DNA of 64,000 bases from Asterias rubens (Eukaryota > Echinodermata > Asteroidea > Forcipulatida > Asteriidae). The stretch is taken from assembly GCF_902459465.1 (NCBI RefSeq), contig NC_047080.1:12250866-12314865 (forward strand), read 5' to 3'. Position numbers and translations under genes: made by a program. Under the pieces are notes generated by a model. That model was not told the DNA's origin. It saw only the letters and a program-made list of their open reading frames with translations, and did no database searches. Numbering within the stretch: position 1 is the first letter of the stretch; every line of letters starts with the position of its first letter. Positions 1 to 11,098 of this stretch are shown in pieces.

Positions 1-550
1 CCATTGCAGACATAGAGTCACGAGTAAGATATTGTGCTTGTAAGACCATTGCAGACATAGAGTCACGAGTAAGATATTGTGCTTGTAAGACCATTGCAGA
101 CATAGAGTCACGAGTAAGATATTGTGCTTGTAAGACCATTGCAGACATAGAGTCACGAGTAAGATATTGTGCTTGTAAGACCATTGCAGACATAGAGTCA
201 CGAGTAAGATATTGTGCTTGTAAGACCATTGCAGACATAGAGTCACGAGTAAGATATTGTGCTTGTAAGACCATTGCAGACATAGAGTCACGAGTAAGAT
301 ATTGTGCTTGTAAGACCATTGCAGACATAGAGTCACGAGTAAGATATTGTGCTTGTAAGACCATTGCAGACATAGAGTCACGAGTAAGATATTGTGCTTG
401 TAAGACCATTGCAGACATAGAGTCACGAGTAAGATATTGTGCTTGTAAGACCATTGCAGACATAGAGTCACGAGTAAGATATTGTGCTTGTAAGACCATT
501 GCAGACATAGAGTCACGAGTAAGATATTGTGCTTGTAAGACCATTGCAGA
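1..550. repeat. 45-bp minisatellite, 12 identical copies plus 10 bp
   Basis: The unit begins CCATTGCAGACATAGAGTCA and repeats every 45 bp from 1 to 540 with no visible mismatch; a 10-bp partial copy follows before unique sequence. The array may extend left of the window. It lies 3' of pappalysin exon 4 (817-937), so it is most simply intronic. Because 45 is a multiple of three, one plus frame and two minus frames stay open through it; this follows from the unit length and is weak evidence of coding. Confidence 0.97.
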
Positions 551-816
551 TTTATCCTTATGAAGAAATATACCGGTCCTATAAAAAGCAATTTCAAATT
601 TGCGATGATCTTATGGCCAAAATGTTCTTTCTGTGACAGACCCCGAATGTACATGTATGTGTGCCATAACCAATGCTTCAAATGCACACTCCTTAATATC
701 TGCCCCACTTAAAAGTATCATTACACAAGAGGTTCTGATATAAAGCCAGTGCAAGTAAAATTTCATAAAGATGTAAAACGTTCCTTTAAAAATACCTTAG
801 TTAGTAGGTACTTTAC

Positions 817-3800
817 CTATTGAGTGATCTTGGATCGAAGCACGTCTTTGTGACGTCAGTGATAGTGGGGTCACAACAGTCACCACCATCATAATCTGTG
901 TATGCTTTATTGCACTCGTTCTCACATACACCGTTTCCTAAAGAATCAAACAAAAACAATCGTTAGTTTATGTTTTATTCTATCTGTCTCACAATCTGTT
1001 CCTGCTGACATGGCTGGGACAGCTTCGTAAACAGCGGAGCGACTGGAACGGGAGACCAGTCGAGTGGAGAAACTTTGCCACTCGCGTATCGTGGTCTCCC
1101 GCTCCAGTCTCTTGGCGTCGCGGCTCTACGAAGCCGTCCAAGAAACAAAGGCCTTGAGAAAAGGCTATTGCTGCTGAACTTTCAGGGTTAAATATTTCCA
1201 AGCAATTCCTCCGTAAGGCCTTATAGTTTCATTTTTGGAAGCTGGTTAAATTTAGAGAGAAAGACGTACCTATCTGTCTGTCCACACAAGAATAATCATA
1301 ACTACAGTCCCCTGCATCGTCACCAGTGACGTCATATCGACACTCAGGGTCACATGAGTTATCCCCAATTTGGTAGAGATTACATAGGGCGAGCACAACT
1401 CGATTTCTGAGGGAGCTATTCCTGACTACAAACTCCGTCAGTTCCCAGGAGATATTATGAGGTCTAAATGCCTCGTTGATGGTAGCGTGCTTCCGAAGTA
1501 TAGTCGCCCGATCTACGGAGTGATTTGCCCCATCGTCTTCAGCCATAGTGATCGCTCGATACCGTATAACCTTACGGACCCGGAGTTCTGGCTGGTCGAT
1601 GTAGCTCTTAGCAATGACCGGGCTATCGCAGACAGTCACCCCGCAGGATGGTTTCCTGGCGGTCAGACGTAGCAGCTCGCCGGGGATGTCAGACGGGATC
1701 GGTACGGGTTCGTTCTCAGCAGAGATCTTCCAGTTCACCCAGTCTGCCTCGAAGCCCTCTCGGACGACCAACCTGCTCCCTGCAATCGTCCAAGGGTCGC
1801 TCGGGTTGGAATAGCTTTCTCTGAGCTCTCGGTGGTTCAAGGTACCAGACCAGATGGCGATTTGATCGATGGCGCCTCGGAAGCCGTTTTCATCGTTGAT
1901 GCTACCTCCGATGATTAGTTGCTTGCACTGGGTCAGGACTTCGCCAAACATCGGACCTGCAGTCCCCTTTCCGAAAGCCACCTATAAATAGTTAATAATT
2001 CACTATAAAATCAAACAAAAACAACAACAACAAAATAAGCCAACAAGCAGAATAAACTGCAAGCAAGGAAAATGGTCAGAAAATTGAACAGAACAGGGCA
2101 ATCGAGCAAAATCAACAAATTGGCCCAAGTATTTTAAGCAAACGAAGAAGAAAGCAAATATAGTGCCTTTTGAAGAAAAGGGAAAATTGTGATTCGTTCA
2201 GATGTAGGTACCATGACCACAGCGTTGTTTTACCTTTGCCCCGTTGACAAACAGAGTCAGCTCTCTGCCGTCGAAAGTCGCTGCCAGGTGGGTCCACGTC
2301 TCCGCTTCGTACCTACCGGTGGCTCGCACCATACTCGAGGCCCGAGACCGGTCGCTGGTGACGGAGAAGAAGTAGCGGGCATCGTGGTCTGGCTGATCCC
2401 TGTCTGTGTCTACACCCAGGGACCATGTCCAGTGATTCCGGCTACCTCTACAAGTATCATGTAAGCCTGGAAAAGAAGCGGGAAATAGTGGTATTAAACA
2501 CAGACAATAATGCATTGACAATTTACAACTTGGCCCTTTTGGAATCCACGGCTTCGAGTTCCAGTTTCTGCTCAAGCTAGCTTGGCCCCGTGGTTGTTTT
2601 GACAATGCGCGTGCTTTGCGTACGTTCTACTAATGGCTTCAGACCAGAGGACGAAGGCTGAAGCCGAATCCAAAGCCAAAGCCGTGGATTCGAAAAGGGC
2701 CATTGATCAAACAATTTCTACCGTATTGCTGATCATACAATAGTGACAATATTATAGTATCAAACAAGTAATTAAAACAAAAACTATATCAATATAATAA
2801 ACTAATAACCCGCAACAATCATTACACCCCCAAAAACAGACTACCAATAAAACAGACAAAAACACTGTTCCACGTATGCAAATTAACAACTCAAACACTT
2901 ATTATACGCACACGAAAGGGCAAATTAGAGACACAAACTGACTCAAAGATGCCTCGCAATGCCCTTACGATTTTGTTGTTCTTTGATGATCACACAAAAC
3001 AACAACATTAGGATAGATGAACGAATTCATGCAAACTATAGATGAGACACAAAACGCCAAATATAGCTCACAATGACCTTAAAAATAACAAACAAACCCA
3101 ACAACAACAATAAACAAACAAGGATAAGTTTAACGTATCACCTTCAAACATCAATCTCAACAACAAAACTCAGACATGTGGAATCCTTCAACGAGACTTA
3201 AGCAACATGAGATAACACAATGAACATTGATTTTGTCTCATGAAGTGGTGAAAGTTAATTCATATAATTATTTATTTATCTATCCTGCTGGAATAAAACC
3301 TTGGGACCGTCAAAAGGCGTACTACAAGAACTGTGTATACAGGATGTTTAAGAAATGCCTTAGGATGAAAAAGAAAACACAGGCAATCAGCTGAAATCCA
3401 GCCCACAATGCAATGCTCTGGTCTGGTCTTAGGTGGGATTCAAACCGGTGTCCTGTGAGCGAAAGGGCAGGGAAAATAAACTACTGAGAGTACCGAGTGT
3501 CGTTAAAATGTCTGTTTCGGTGACAGCGAAACTCTCCGGTAACTCTCGCGAGACTACTGCTTTGCACGAGACGATACTGCTCTCACGACTATACAGTGAT
3601 TATTAATCCAAGCCCACCATACATAGTTATTCTCAATACCTCATAAACAACCAACCCGAGGCGAAAAGTGTGGTCCTTTTTTATAAAGTGAGAAATAAAC
3701 CTAATATAGATACTCATGGGTAGTCGGGGAGATAGTGTTTTATCCCAACCATAGAGGGGGCGACTTCGTCGGGGCCACTATGTTAGGGAAAGAGTTTGTA

Positions 3801-6800
3801 CATGAAGGGGGCGAGCTTGCTGGGGGCGACTCTGATGGAAGCGACTTTTTTGGGGCGACTTTGTGGGGCGACATTGTTAGAGGCGAGTTTGTACATGAGG
3901 GGGGCGAGCGTGCTGGGGCGACTTTGCAGGGGCGACTTTGTGGGGGCGACTTTACCAGCGGGCGAGATGGCTGGTTACCTTCTCTACATGTTAAGTCAAC
4001 ATTCACTCATTACACATCAAAGCAAAGTCGATCAAAGTTGCTTTGTATTTACACCACGGTGACACTTCCCAAGAGTTTACGGAGCTTGTGAGTCTGATGG
4101 CTCCTTCAAATCCCCCTTTCTTGAAAATCAAATCTGGAGATTATCCTCAGACGTGAAAACCTCAATCCATTGCATGCAGTTTGATCTTCAAAAAGATTAT
4201 CCCTTTGTGAGAAAAGAGGATGACAAAACTTGCTTTGAGAAACCACGCTGATGGATAAACAACGACAACAAAAAGAAACATCAATTATCCGATTAAAGAT
4301 GTTTCGATGACCCAGAAGTTTTAGGGAAAGACTAGGTACTTGAAAGCAAGTATCCACTTGTTACTTATAATTCGAACCAAAGACCTTTAAATACTTTTAA
4401 AGAGATCGGTACATCCTGCCTCATTTGAGTGTCTTTGTCACCTCTGTGAATGAAAGAGGTGAAAGTGGAATGTCCGCTAGAAGGTTTCGGAAATGGGTTC
4501 TGTTTATTTTTGTAAACAGTACAGGTGTAAAACTCAAAGTGTGTATTTGGGATTTGAGGCGCTGCATGGCGAGTTATCAATATTGTTTAGCGGTAAATAA
4601 CACCATGCGTGTATCTACTAATAGCCAGTTATGTTCTTTTGATAACTTGTCTTGCTTTGTTGCCTATGTTCTACTATCGCGGAGTAGTTTTTTTTTTTCG
4701 GAATTCGGAAGACTTCTTAATTCTGAAAAAACTGCCCTGCTTTTTAAAAGGGCGGAATGAAGGAAATCAATAGGGACTGCTACTTTTACTTTAATTGAAT
4801 CGAGGGGACTGTTCTTGTTAATTTTTACAAAGTATAAGTTTACCCTAAAAATGTTGTTATCCCATGTATGCCTTGCTCACGCCCGGTATACGGCGCGCTG
4901 CTCACGGTAGCGAGTCTGTAGTTCACCTCTCCCCTGATAGCGAGGCTGTATTTTTCTCTCTTCGTTTTTCACAAACTGTTTATTTGTTATGAATGACGGA
5001 TTCGCTACTAAAGAGACTTACAGAACAACCTAATAAAATAAATAAAATCCACACAAAGCAGAGAATTAAGAACATCCGCCGTGTTTTTTAATACATTTCT
5101 GGGGTTGTTATATTATGTAACGCAAAAAGATTATCTTCTGATGTGGTTATAATAGCTCCTCGTTATCCTATAAAAAGGATGATCCCTTCTTGGGATTATT
5201 GCTTAATCGATCGGAAAATCTGCAGGTTAACTTTGCTGCATTTTTGGGATGATTTTTCTGCTACGATCCTTTCTTTTTCGGTGGGTTAGGGGTTTGTTGC
5301 TGTGTGGTTTTGTTGCCAAGGTTGCTGGTGTTGACTAATGACGTCAGTAAAAAGTTTCTTTGTGTACATTGTGCACTGATGTCACCAAGCCACCATCTTC
5401 TTTAACGATCATGACGGTTGCGAATTGGCGAAGTAATGAAAAACGTACGCGCAAGATGTGCCAATGAGCTTTCTTCTATGGACCTCAGAGGGCGCCCTAC
5501 TCAATTGACGTCACACGCGAACTGCCATCCTCTAATCAGTTGTGGGGCGGGTGGGGGCAGCTACACAAAAAACACTGATACACTGCATGGAGGGGATTTT
5601 TACACAGGGAACTGTTTGCAGAACAACCAGTGACTAGCTCCTATGTTGCCCGATTACGGTATCTAGAATGTTGCCAGCATTATGACTCAGATTACAAAAT
5701 CCTTCACAGATTATGGAAAATATATGTCATAATTCACCGTATAACTTCTTTATTCCGGCTTGTAGAAAGTACGTTCGAGTACCACCTAGGGTCAACGGCT
5801 GCTGGCAGATAAAATAACATTGACCTTGCATCAATGCTGAATGACTTAATCAATACACTGTTCCCTTCACTTAAGAAAAGTACACACGAAATGTCCTTGA
5901 TTCGTATTATGGAGACAGGACAGTCTTGATGACCCAAGGCCCGGCCGCGGTCAGAGCGTCAAAGCACGGGGGACGTCAGGAGGGTGGCGAGCCCTATTCA
6001 GCCACCCACTCGCACGGAGTTTGCCACGAATGTTCCTGGAAATGTTTACACTGAAGATCGAACCTGAAAAGGGGTCGTTCATGAAAAAGCTTGTTTTAGG
6101 TCGGAAACGGGTGTAGTTATTATTGGGTTTTTACCCAACCATCCATACACATGTGATTGTGTGTGATGAGATCATTGATCTCCATTATACTGACAGTACA
6201 CAGTACTTTCCCGAGTTCTGTGAAACATTACTCAGGTGGGATTCGAACCCACGAACTCTGCCATACAGGGCAGCTATCTTACCAACATAGGCCACTGAGA
6301 TTACATGCATGGTAGCTAGAGGCAGTTCGATCACTATAGACGACTATTTGTTGGTGTTATATCGAGGCAAGCTAACAACTCCAACACGGGGTTGACTAAA
6401 TTTAGTTTATTTATTGATCAATATAATATTGATAAAACACGGCTCATTTCAATGCGTTAAAATTTATAGGTGGCTTGAACAGAAAATAGTGTCTAACATT
6501 AAATTGTATGTTTCTGCTAAGCAAAAATGAGTGGTACGTGTGACAAGGCAATTTGGCTGATAACCGTGTTCTGTTAATTTTTTTTTTTTTTTTGGGGGGG
6601 CTTATCTTGTTCATACTCAAGCACTGCAGGGTCTATGATATCTGCCCTCAAGTTCAAGAATAGTGCATGATTGAATGACCTTTTTGCCACGCAATGATGA
6701 CGTCATCCTGAGGGGAAACAACCTTTACACTGAATCAATCTTCTGTTTTATATTTAGAACCTGAAAGATCTTAAAAACAACTTTCAACCCCACCGAACAC

Positions 6801-8335
6801 CAAGTTATGGCGCGACTTTACAAGAAAATAGAAAAGGGGCAGAATTGTTCTAACCACGTGAGCTTTGGAGCCGGTCTAGCGTAATCAGTGTTGTCTCTAA
6901 ATACATGGAAATGAACACTTTCCAAATGTAGACACAAACCGGAAATTCGAGATGCCATCACGTCTTGCAGTCAAGGCCAACGGGCCGACCATGAGACTTT
7001 CCCCTTTTACTACGAATTATCAAGGAATTAAAGCTTATTGGCACACTGCCGTAAAGACGGCTTGGATCAGGTCTCGTTCGACACCAAGTTTACAGCAGAT
7101 GTTTACCAACAAGTTTCATTATGGGTGAACTTGAACTAGGCCTACGTACAAAAAGGTGTCATCTTTAAAAACAAATAATATTTAAGCGCTAAGTATTACA
7201 GGTACTTTCTGCTTAGCTTAGGTGAACAGACTATCGAGTACAACAAATAAAAAAATCAACAAAAATAAACAAACAAACAAACAAACAAACAAACAAACAA
7301 ACAAACAAACAAACAAACAAACAAACAAACAAACAAACAAACAAACAAACAAACAAACAAACAAACAAACAAACAAACAAACAAACAAACGAACAAACAA
7401 ACAAAAAAACATTCAAATAAATAAGTAAATGACGATTGTTTTTCTCATCTTCCTTACCCTTGTAATTACATTATGCAAATATTATTATTACAATGGGGCA
7501 GAACAGCCGGTGAATGATCTGGTGAATGATCTGGTGAATGATCTGGCTGACCAATAGTAACTGATATTGTAGAGTTTTCGCCGAGGCCGGCCGGAGCGAA
7601 ACCTTGTTCATGACAGCAAATCCCAAACTCAACATTATTTTTTTTTCTAAACATTTTACAGAAGGGTACGCCAAAGCTTTAAAATAAGAACATCTCATTG
7701 GCACTGATCACACTGTTACGTCTATGAAAACTAAAGTCCTTTCCACACAAGTTTTACGACGAAAATGATACAGACGTTTTTAATGTTCATTGTTATTGAC
7801 CAATATTTGTGTTGCTACTTTCCTAAAAATAAAACAAGTATCAATATAGAACAAGAAAGGTGAACTCACCGATTATAACTGCCGGGCTCTTCTGACCTCC
7901 GGCGGGTTTTACCCAGAGGGCCACCGCAAATGCTTCCCTAGGGTAGCTGATCTCACCAGCAAGTCCGTCTGATGTAGTTGGGTTGTACCGCAGGGCATCG
8001 GAGCGAGCCGTAAAATACACTGCCGTGCCGGTAGAGACGTCCCGCTGTTCGCGGTGGCTGTCCGGTGTCCCGGAAACCACACTGTCCACATCCCGCAAAA
8101 AAGGGTTACTGTTGACCCGTCCAGTGGACGTGCCGCAGAACTTACGGCCGTCTTTCGCAGCGCTTTCGCCGTGTTGATGGCCTCGATCAATTGCCTCATA
8201 TTTTAAATCTTCGTAAGTTACACTTCCTCCCCGTTTGTGAAGTCTAACCCCATGTGTTTGCCTTGCTAACGTAGGAACAAGAAAAACGCACAGAAGACAT
8301 GTAGCAGAGAAGGCCGTTTTGAAAAAGCTCGCCAT
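817..8335 (-). CDS. PAPPA: Pappalysin-like metalloprotease, 5' part (4 exons, runs off left edge)
   Basis: Exons on the minus strand are 8335-7870, 2466-2234, 1981-1270 and 937-817; all junctions are GT-AG and phases match. Family members are secreted metzincins that cleave IGF-binding proteins. Exon 1 starts at an ATG with A at -3 and encodes a signal peptide (about residues 1-24) and a propeptide-like stretch. Its end plus exons 2 and 3 form a laminin-G/concanavalin-like domain (motifs WTHLAATFDGRELTLFVNG, LIIGG). The rest of exon 3 and exon 4 give a stretch with NEAF..NISWEL and two Lin-Notch repeats (CDPECRYDVTGDDAGDC; CENECNKAYTDYDGGDCC), ending in KTCFDP, in the same order as vertebrate pappalysin-1. 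The catalytic HExxH, sushi repeats and C terminus would lie left of position 1. PAPPA versus PAPPA2 cannot be settled; an ancestral single copy is plausible. Intron 1 is 5.4 kb. Confidence 0.87.
1016..1139. mobile_element. Foldback element (family A) in pappalysin intron 3
   Basis: The two arms are imperfect reverse complements: GAGCGACTGGAACGGGAGAC on the left pairs with GTCTCCCGCTCCAGTC on the right, and GCTTCG with CGAAGC at the tips. A related copy lies at 43718-43833. There is no coding capacity. It looks like a non-autonomous palindromic transposon of 110-130 bp. Confidence 0.75.
3745..3965. repeat. Imperfect GC-rich tandem repeat in pappalysin intron 1
   Basis: A core close to GGGGCGACTTTGT recurs roughly every 12-20 bp, with variants GGGGGCGAGC and GGCGAGTTTGTACATG; the longer segment GAGTTTGTACATGAgGGGGGC occurs twice. 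Overlapping ORFs on both strands are by-products. The composition is strikingly G-rich on the plus strand compared with the surrounding AT-rich intron. Confidence 0.8.
6229..6300 (-). mobile_element. tRNA-derived SINE head
   Basis: Read on the minus strand it carries a B-box-like GGGTTCGAATCCCACC preceded by an A-box-like TGGCCTATGTTGGTAAG at tRNA spacing. The acceptor stem does not pair well and the sequence recurs in diverged form elsewhere in the window, so it is a SINE remnant and not a functional tRNA gene. Confidence 0.65.
7265..7410. repeat. (AAAC)n microsatellite
   Basis: About 36 near-perfect copies of a 4-bp unit, with one G substitution near the right end. Long Cys/Leu/Phe-Val or Lys-Gln-Thr-Asn ORFs on both strands are artefacts of the repeat. 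Confidence 0.98.
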
Positions 8336-8419
8336 CTTAAAAGATAAACTTCAAAGGTGTACCACCGCTCTTTTTAAAGGGTCGAAAACGAAGTGCGTGT
8401 CTCAAAACAGTGACTGTGT

Positions 8420-8426
8420 TTTTATA
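8420..8426 (-). promoter_or_regulatory. Candidate TATA box upstream of pappalysin-like exon 1
   Basis: Read on the minus strand this is TATAAAA, about 85 bp upstream of the ATG at 8335. That spacing would allow a short 5' UTR. Only position and sequence support it; no initiator was identified. Confidence 0.3.
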
Positions 8427-9574
8427 AACATCTCTCTTCAATTGACACAAATTGTGCACATCATTTTAATTTGCATAATCCAATTACCCGACCAATAGGT
8501 GGACAGGAATGCACGTGACTCAAGAAAGTAATGAGTCGAGATTATTCAATAGGGAAACCAGTTTGGATAAAATTGTGATAAGTGTGCGGTTCTTTAAGTA
8601 TACGTATGATGGGTTGGTTATTGCTAAATTTTAATTGCGTGCTAAGACTTTTTTTTTTTTTGGCAATCTTTCACACATAATAGGAAGCCAGGAAAAATAT
8701 AAATATTATGTATATAAAAGAGGCCTATCACTTAGTCCGAATGTCTTTAAGTGAAATTCTGTGTTAATTTCCTTTGAACCCACACTCAAGAAATGTAGGC
8801 CAGTTACGTGGGCATTTAAACAACCGACACGGCGTGAACCAGCGATGACGTAAAAAAACGATGACCAGTTAGTATCCAGGGGGACGGGCTATCCGTTTTA
8901 TAAAGTGAAATTAGCATTTTGAAATTATTTTACGTCAAATAGGGCCTGAACTCAATAGTGAAAAGCCTGCTGAGATTGCAAACCCAATCATTAAGCTTTT
9001 CAAATTTGGAATCGGCCCCATCTTCTTTAATACAAATGGGTCAAACACGTCTTTCTGATAAGTGATCTTAAAAATATTATTGTACTGTGCCGTTTGGGGG
9101 TTGCATGTGCCACTTAGTTTAGCGTCTAAACCTACACACAAGGGGCAAGGTATAGATAACAGTTATTAATATTATATCTACATGTATATAGGAGTGAACA
9201 ACCGACACAGCGAGTCCCTTCGTCGTCTGACGACGCAATGCGCCAGCACAGACACTGCTGGCGTGGTAAGCCCACCACATACCTAAACCCCGGTCATTCC
9301 AAAAAGCGTACATGTTGGTTGTTCCCAATAGACCTCATTCATTTGATTCAAAGAAATCGTAACATTCTTAAACTATTACTATTTTGCTATTACATGCATT
9401 ATGTAATGCTGTGTTTGTGAAAGTATCAAAATAATATGAATTGAATTGAAGAAAAAAATATTGAGTTAAGAATATTTTGGTCTTCACACGAGTTTCCAAT
9501 TGTGAACATAAAAATAATGATAGAGCTGTATAAGCTTTCATTGAAGCAACCACCCACACTGGTCAATTCATCAG

Positions 9575-9687
9575 CCCTGGAGGGAGCGAAACCATGGGGC
9601 TTTCAAGAGTGGACGTCCGGTACGTCCTCTTCAGCCCCGACGGGTCAAAGACCGGGATAAGCACTGGGATCCTTGACTATATCGAAG
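9575..9687 (+). other. Orphan exon-like open segment
   Basis: A 113-nt open stretch lies between an AG acceptor (ATTCATCAG) and a consensus donor (GTAAGAG). It is distinctly more GC-rich than its flanks and reads as P-G-G-S-E-T followed by MGLSRVDVRYVLFSPDG and ending in GILDYIE. I do not recognise the product and found no partner exon on this strand nearby. It may be an exon of an unrecognised gene, an exon captured by a transposon, or chance. Confidence 0.3.
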
Positions 9688-10120
9688 GTAAGAGTCTCCC
9701 CTGAGGGAGAACAGATCAACGGGGATAATCCCACTCTCGCAGACACTCCGTGGGATTAAACCATGCGTGGTTTTAATGATCGTATAGTGATCTGTAAAAC
9801 AAATAAGGTTTGGTCGACGCGTTCAGACGTGTCCTATGCAAGAAAAACATTCTTTTGTTGCCAATTTGCAGAATTTGTGCGGGTCCTTGCTCTATGGTTT
9901 AATGATAACATGGACATCAGTTGGGCACAGTTCATAATTATTGTAAAACTAGAAACAGAGGCTAAGTCTCTCTGGATTTCTTTGTCGATTTGTTAAATTT
10001 ATTTTACTTTCGTATCTCATTTCATTGGCTAAATTTTACTATCCAAACAATAGCCATGAAAGAACTATAAATTAGACTAAAGTTGTTGGAAGAAGCAGAA
10101 TCGTGCGTACGTACAACTCA

Positions 10121-10225
10121 TTGGTTGGAACCAACTGTGGTTCTGAGAAGAAGTGGATGGTTCTTTTTGGTTCCTTTCAGAACCAGTTCTTGTTGGGTTC
10201 TTCTCAGAATCAACACTTCTCCCAA
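10121..10225. repeat. Imperfect inverted repeat
   Basis: GGTTCTGAGAAGAA near 10139 is the near reverse complement of TTCTTCTCAGAATC near 10198, and the intervening GGTTCTTT and TTCAGAACC also pair. No TSD was identified. It is probably a degraded foldback element. Confidence 0.4.
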
Positions 10226-11098
10226 ATAAGTTATAAAACAATACTTTTTCCCCCTAAACATTTCATATGCCATAAATCACGTCAAACTAAAGTATTTTAG
10301 GAGGCAGAATCGCATAAAACTCATAAAACCAACTTGGTCCGGGGAGTTTAAATATTGGCACGACTTGCCCAGTCTGTACTTGCGATGGAGTACACTGTGA
10401 ACTTGAACTATTAACTGGGGTCAAGTCCCTCAAACATTATCCCCCATCAAGTGAGTAGTGATACTTAGGTCCCTTTGGTTTTTGTAGGCCCCCTACAGTT
10501 TCTGGAAAGGAAATGCAATTTTTGCATTTTCCCTATGTGTTTAATAAAAACAAACCCGGCCATGTAGAGAATTGTCTTTAAAAGATGTTAACTTTGCACC
10601 GGTGATAAATCAACTTTACAAGTAGTAAATAAGTGACCACGAGATTCGGGACGAGTGTTCCCGTAAACAAAAGGTAAAAGTTCCGTGACGTTGCATTATC
10701 TAATCAACTAACGAATAATGAGACGATAGAGGGCGGTATTAACATCTCATTCGTCAATTTCAATGTAGTCGTTCTCCATCGGAATTTCATACGCGTTCTC
10801 CCTTCGAAAAATAGATAAATAAACAAACAAATAATTAATGATAAATGACTCAACGAATCAGAATCCTAAGTATTACTTGAGAGAAGAATCTTCGTATCAC
10901 TAGACATGTAAATTAGGCCACTGACTGCGTGAACTTGTTGATTTTAAACCATGGAGCAATATTGCTCCACCTTTCCTTTGTTTTTAAATTCACAAAACTG
11001 GAAAAAAAGGAAAGGGTCCTCACTCATTTTGTTTCTTCTGCAACTTTTTGCTTTTTCTGCCTGCTGGGGGAGATGGCGGATCCCGAAGTCTTTGAATT

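Larger units (their letters stand above)
2467..7869 (-). other. Pappalysin-like intron 1 (no exon seen)
   Basis: This 5.4-kb intron contains the G-rich array at 3745-3965, a tRNA-like SINE near 6229-6300 and the AAAC microsatellite at 7265-7410. I found no open stretch bounded by plausible splice sites with recognisable protein content. Confidence 0.6.
8336..11098. other. Intergenic, pappalysin-like to TSR receptor-like gene
   Basis: No confident gene here. It holds the presumed pappalysin promoter, an orphan exon-like stretch at 9575-9687, an inverted repeat at about 10121-10225 and a short palindrome at 10950-10967. Base composition is AT-rich with simple-sequence stretches. Confidence 0.55.

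Noticed and set aside
1-550. CRISPR-like array
   Set aside because: Units are contiguous and identical with no spacers, in a eukaryotic intron; it is a minisatellite.
3735-4091. Overlapping Gly-rich and Pro/Ser-rich ORFs
   Set aside because: Both strands are open because of the G-rich tandem repeat; no splice sites or homology.
7218-7428. Cys/Phe/Val- or Lys/Gln/Thr/Asn-repeat proteins on both strands
   Set aside because: They are translations of the (AAAC)n microsatellite.
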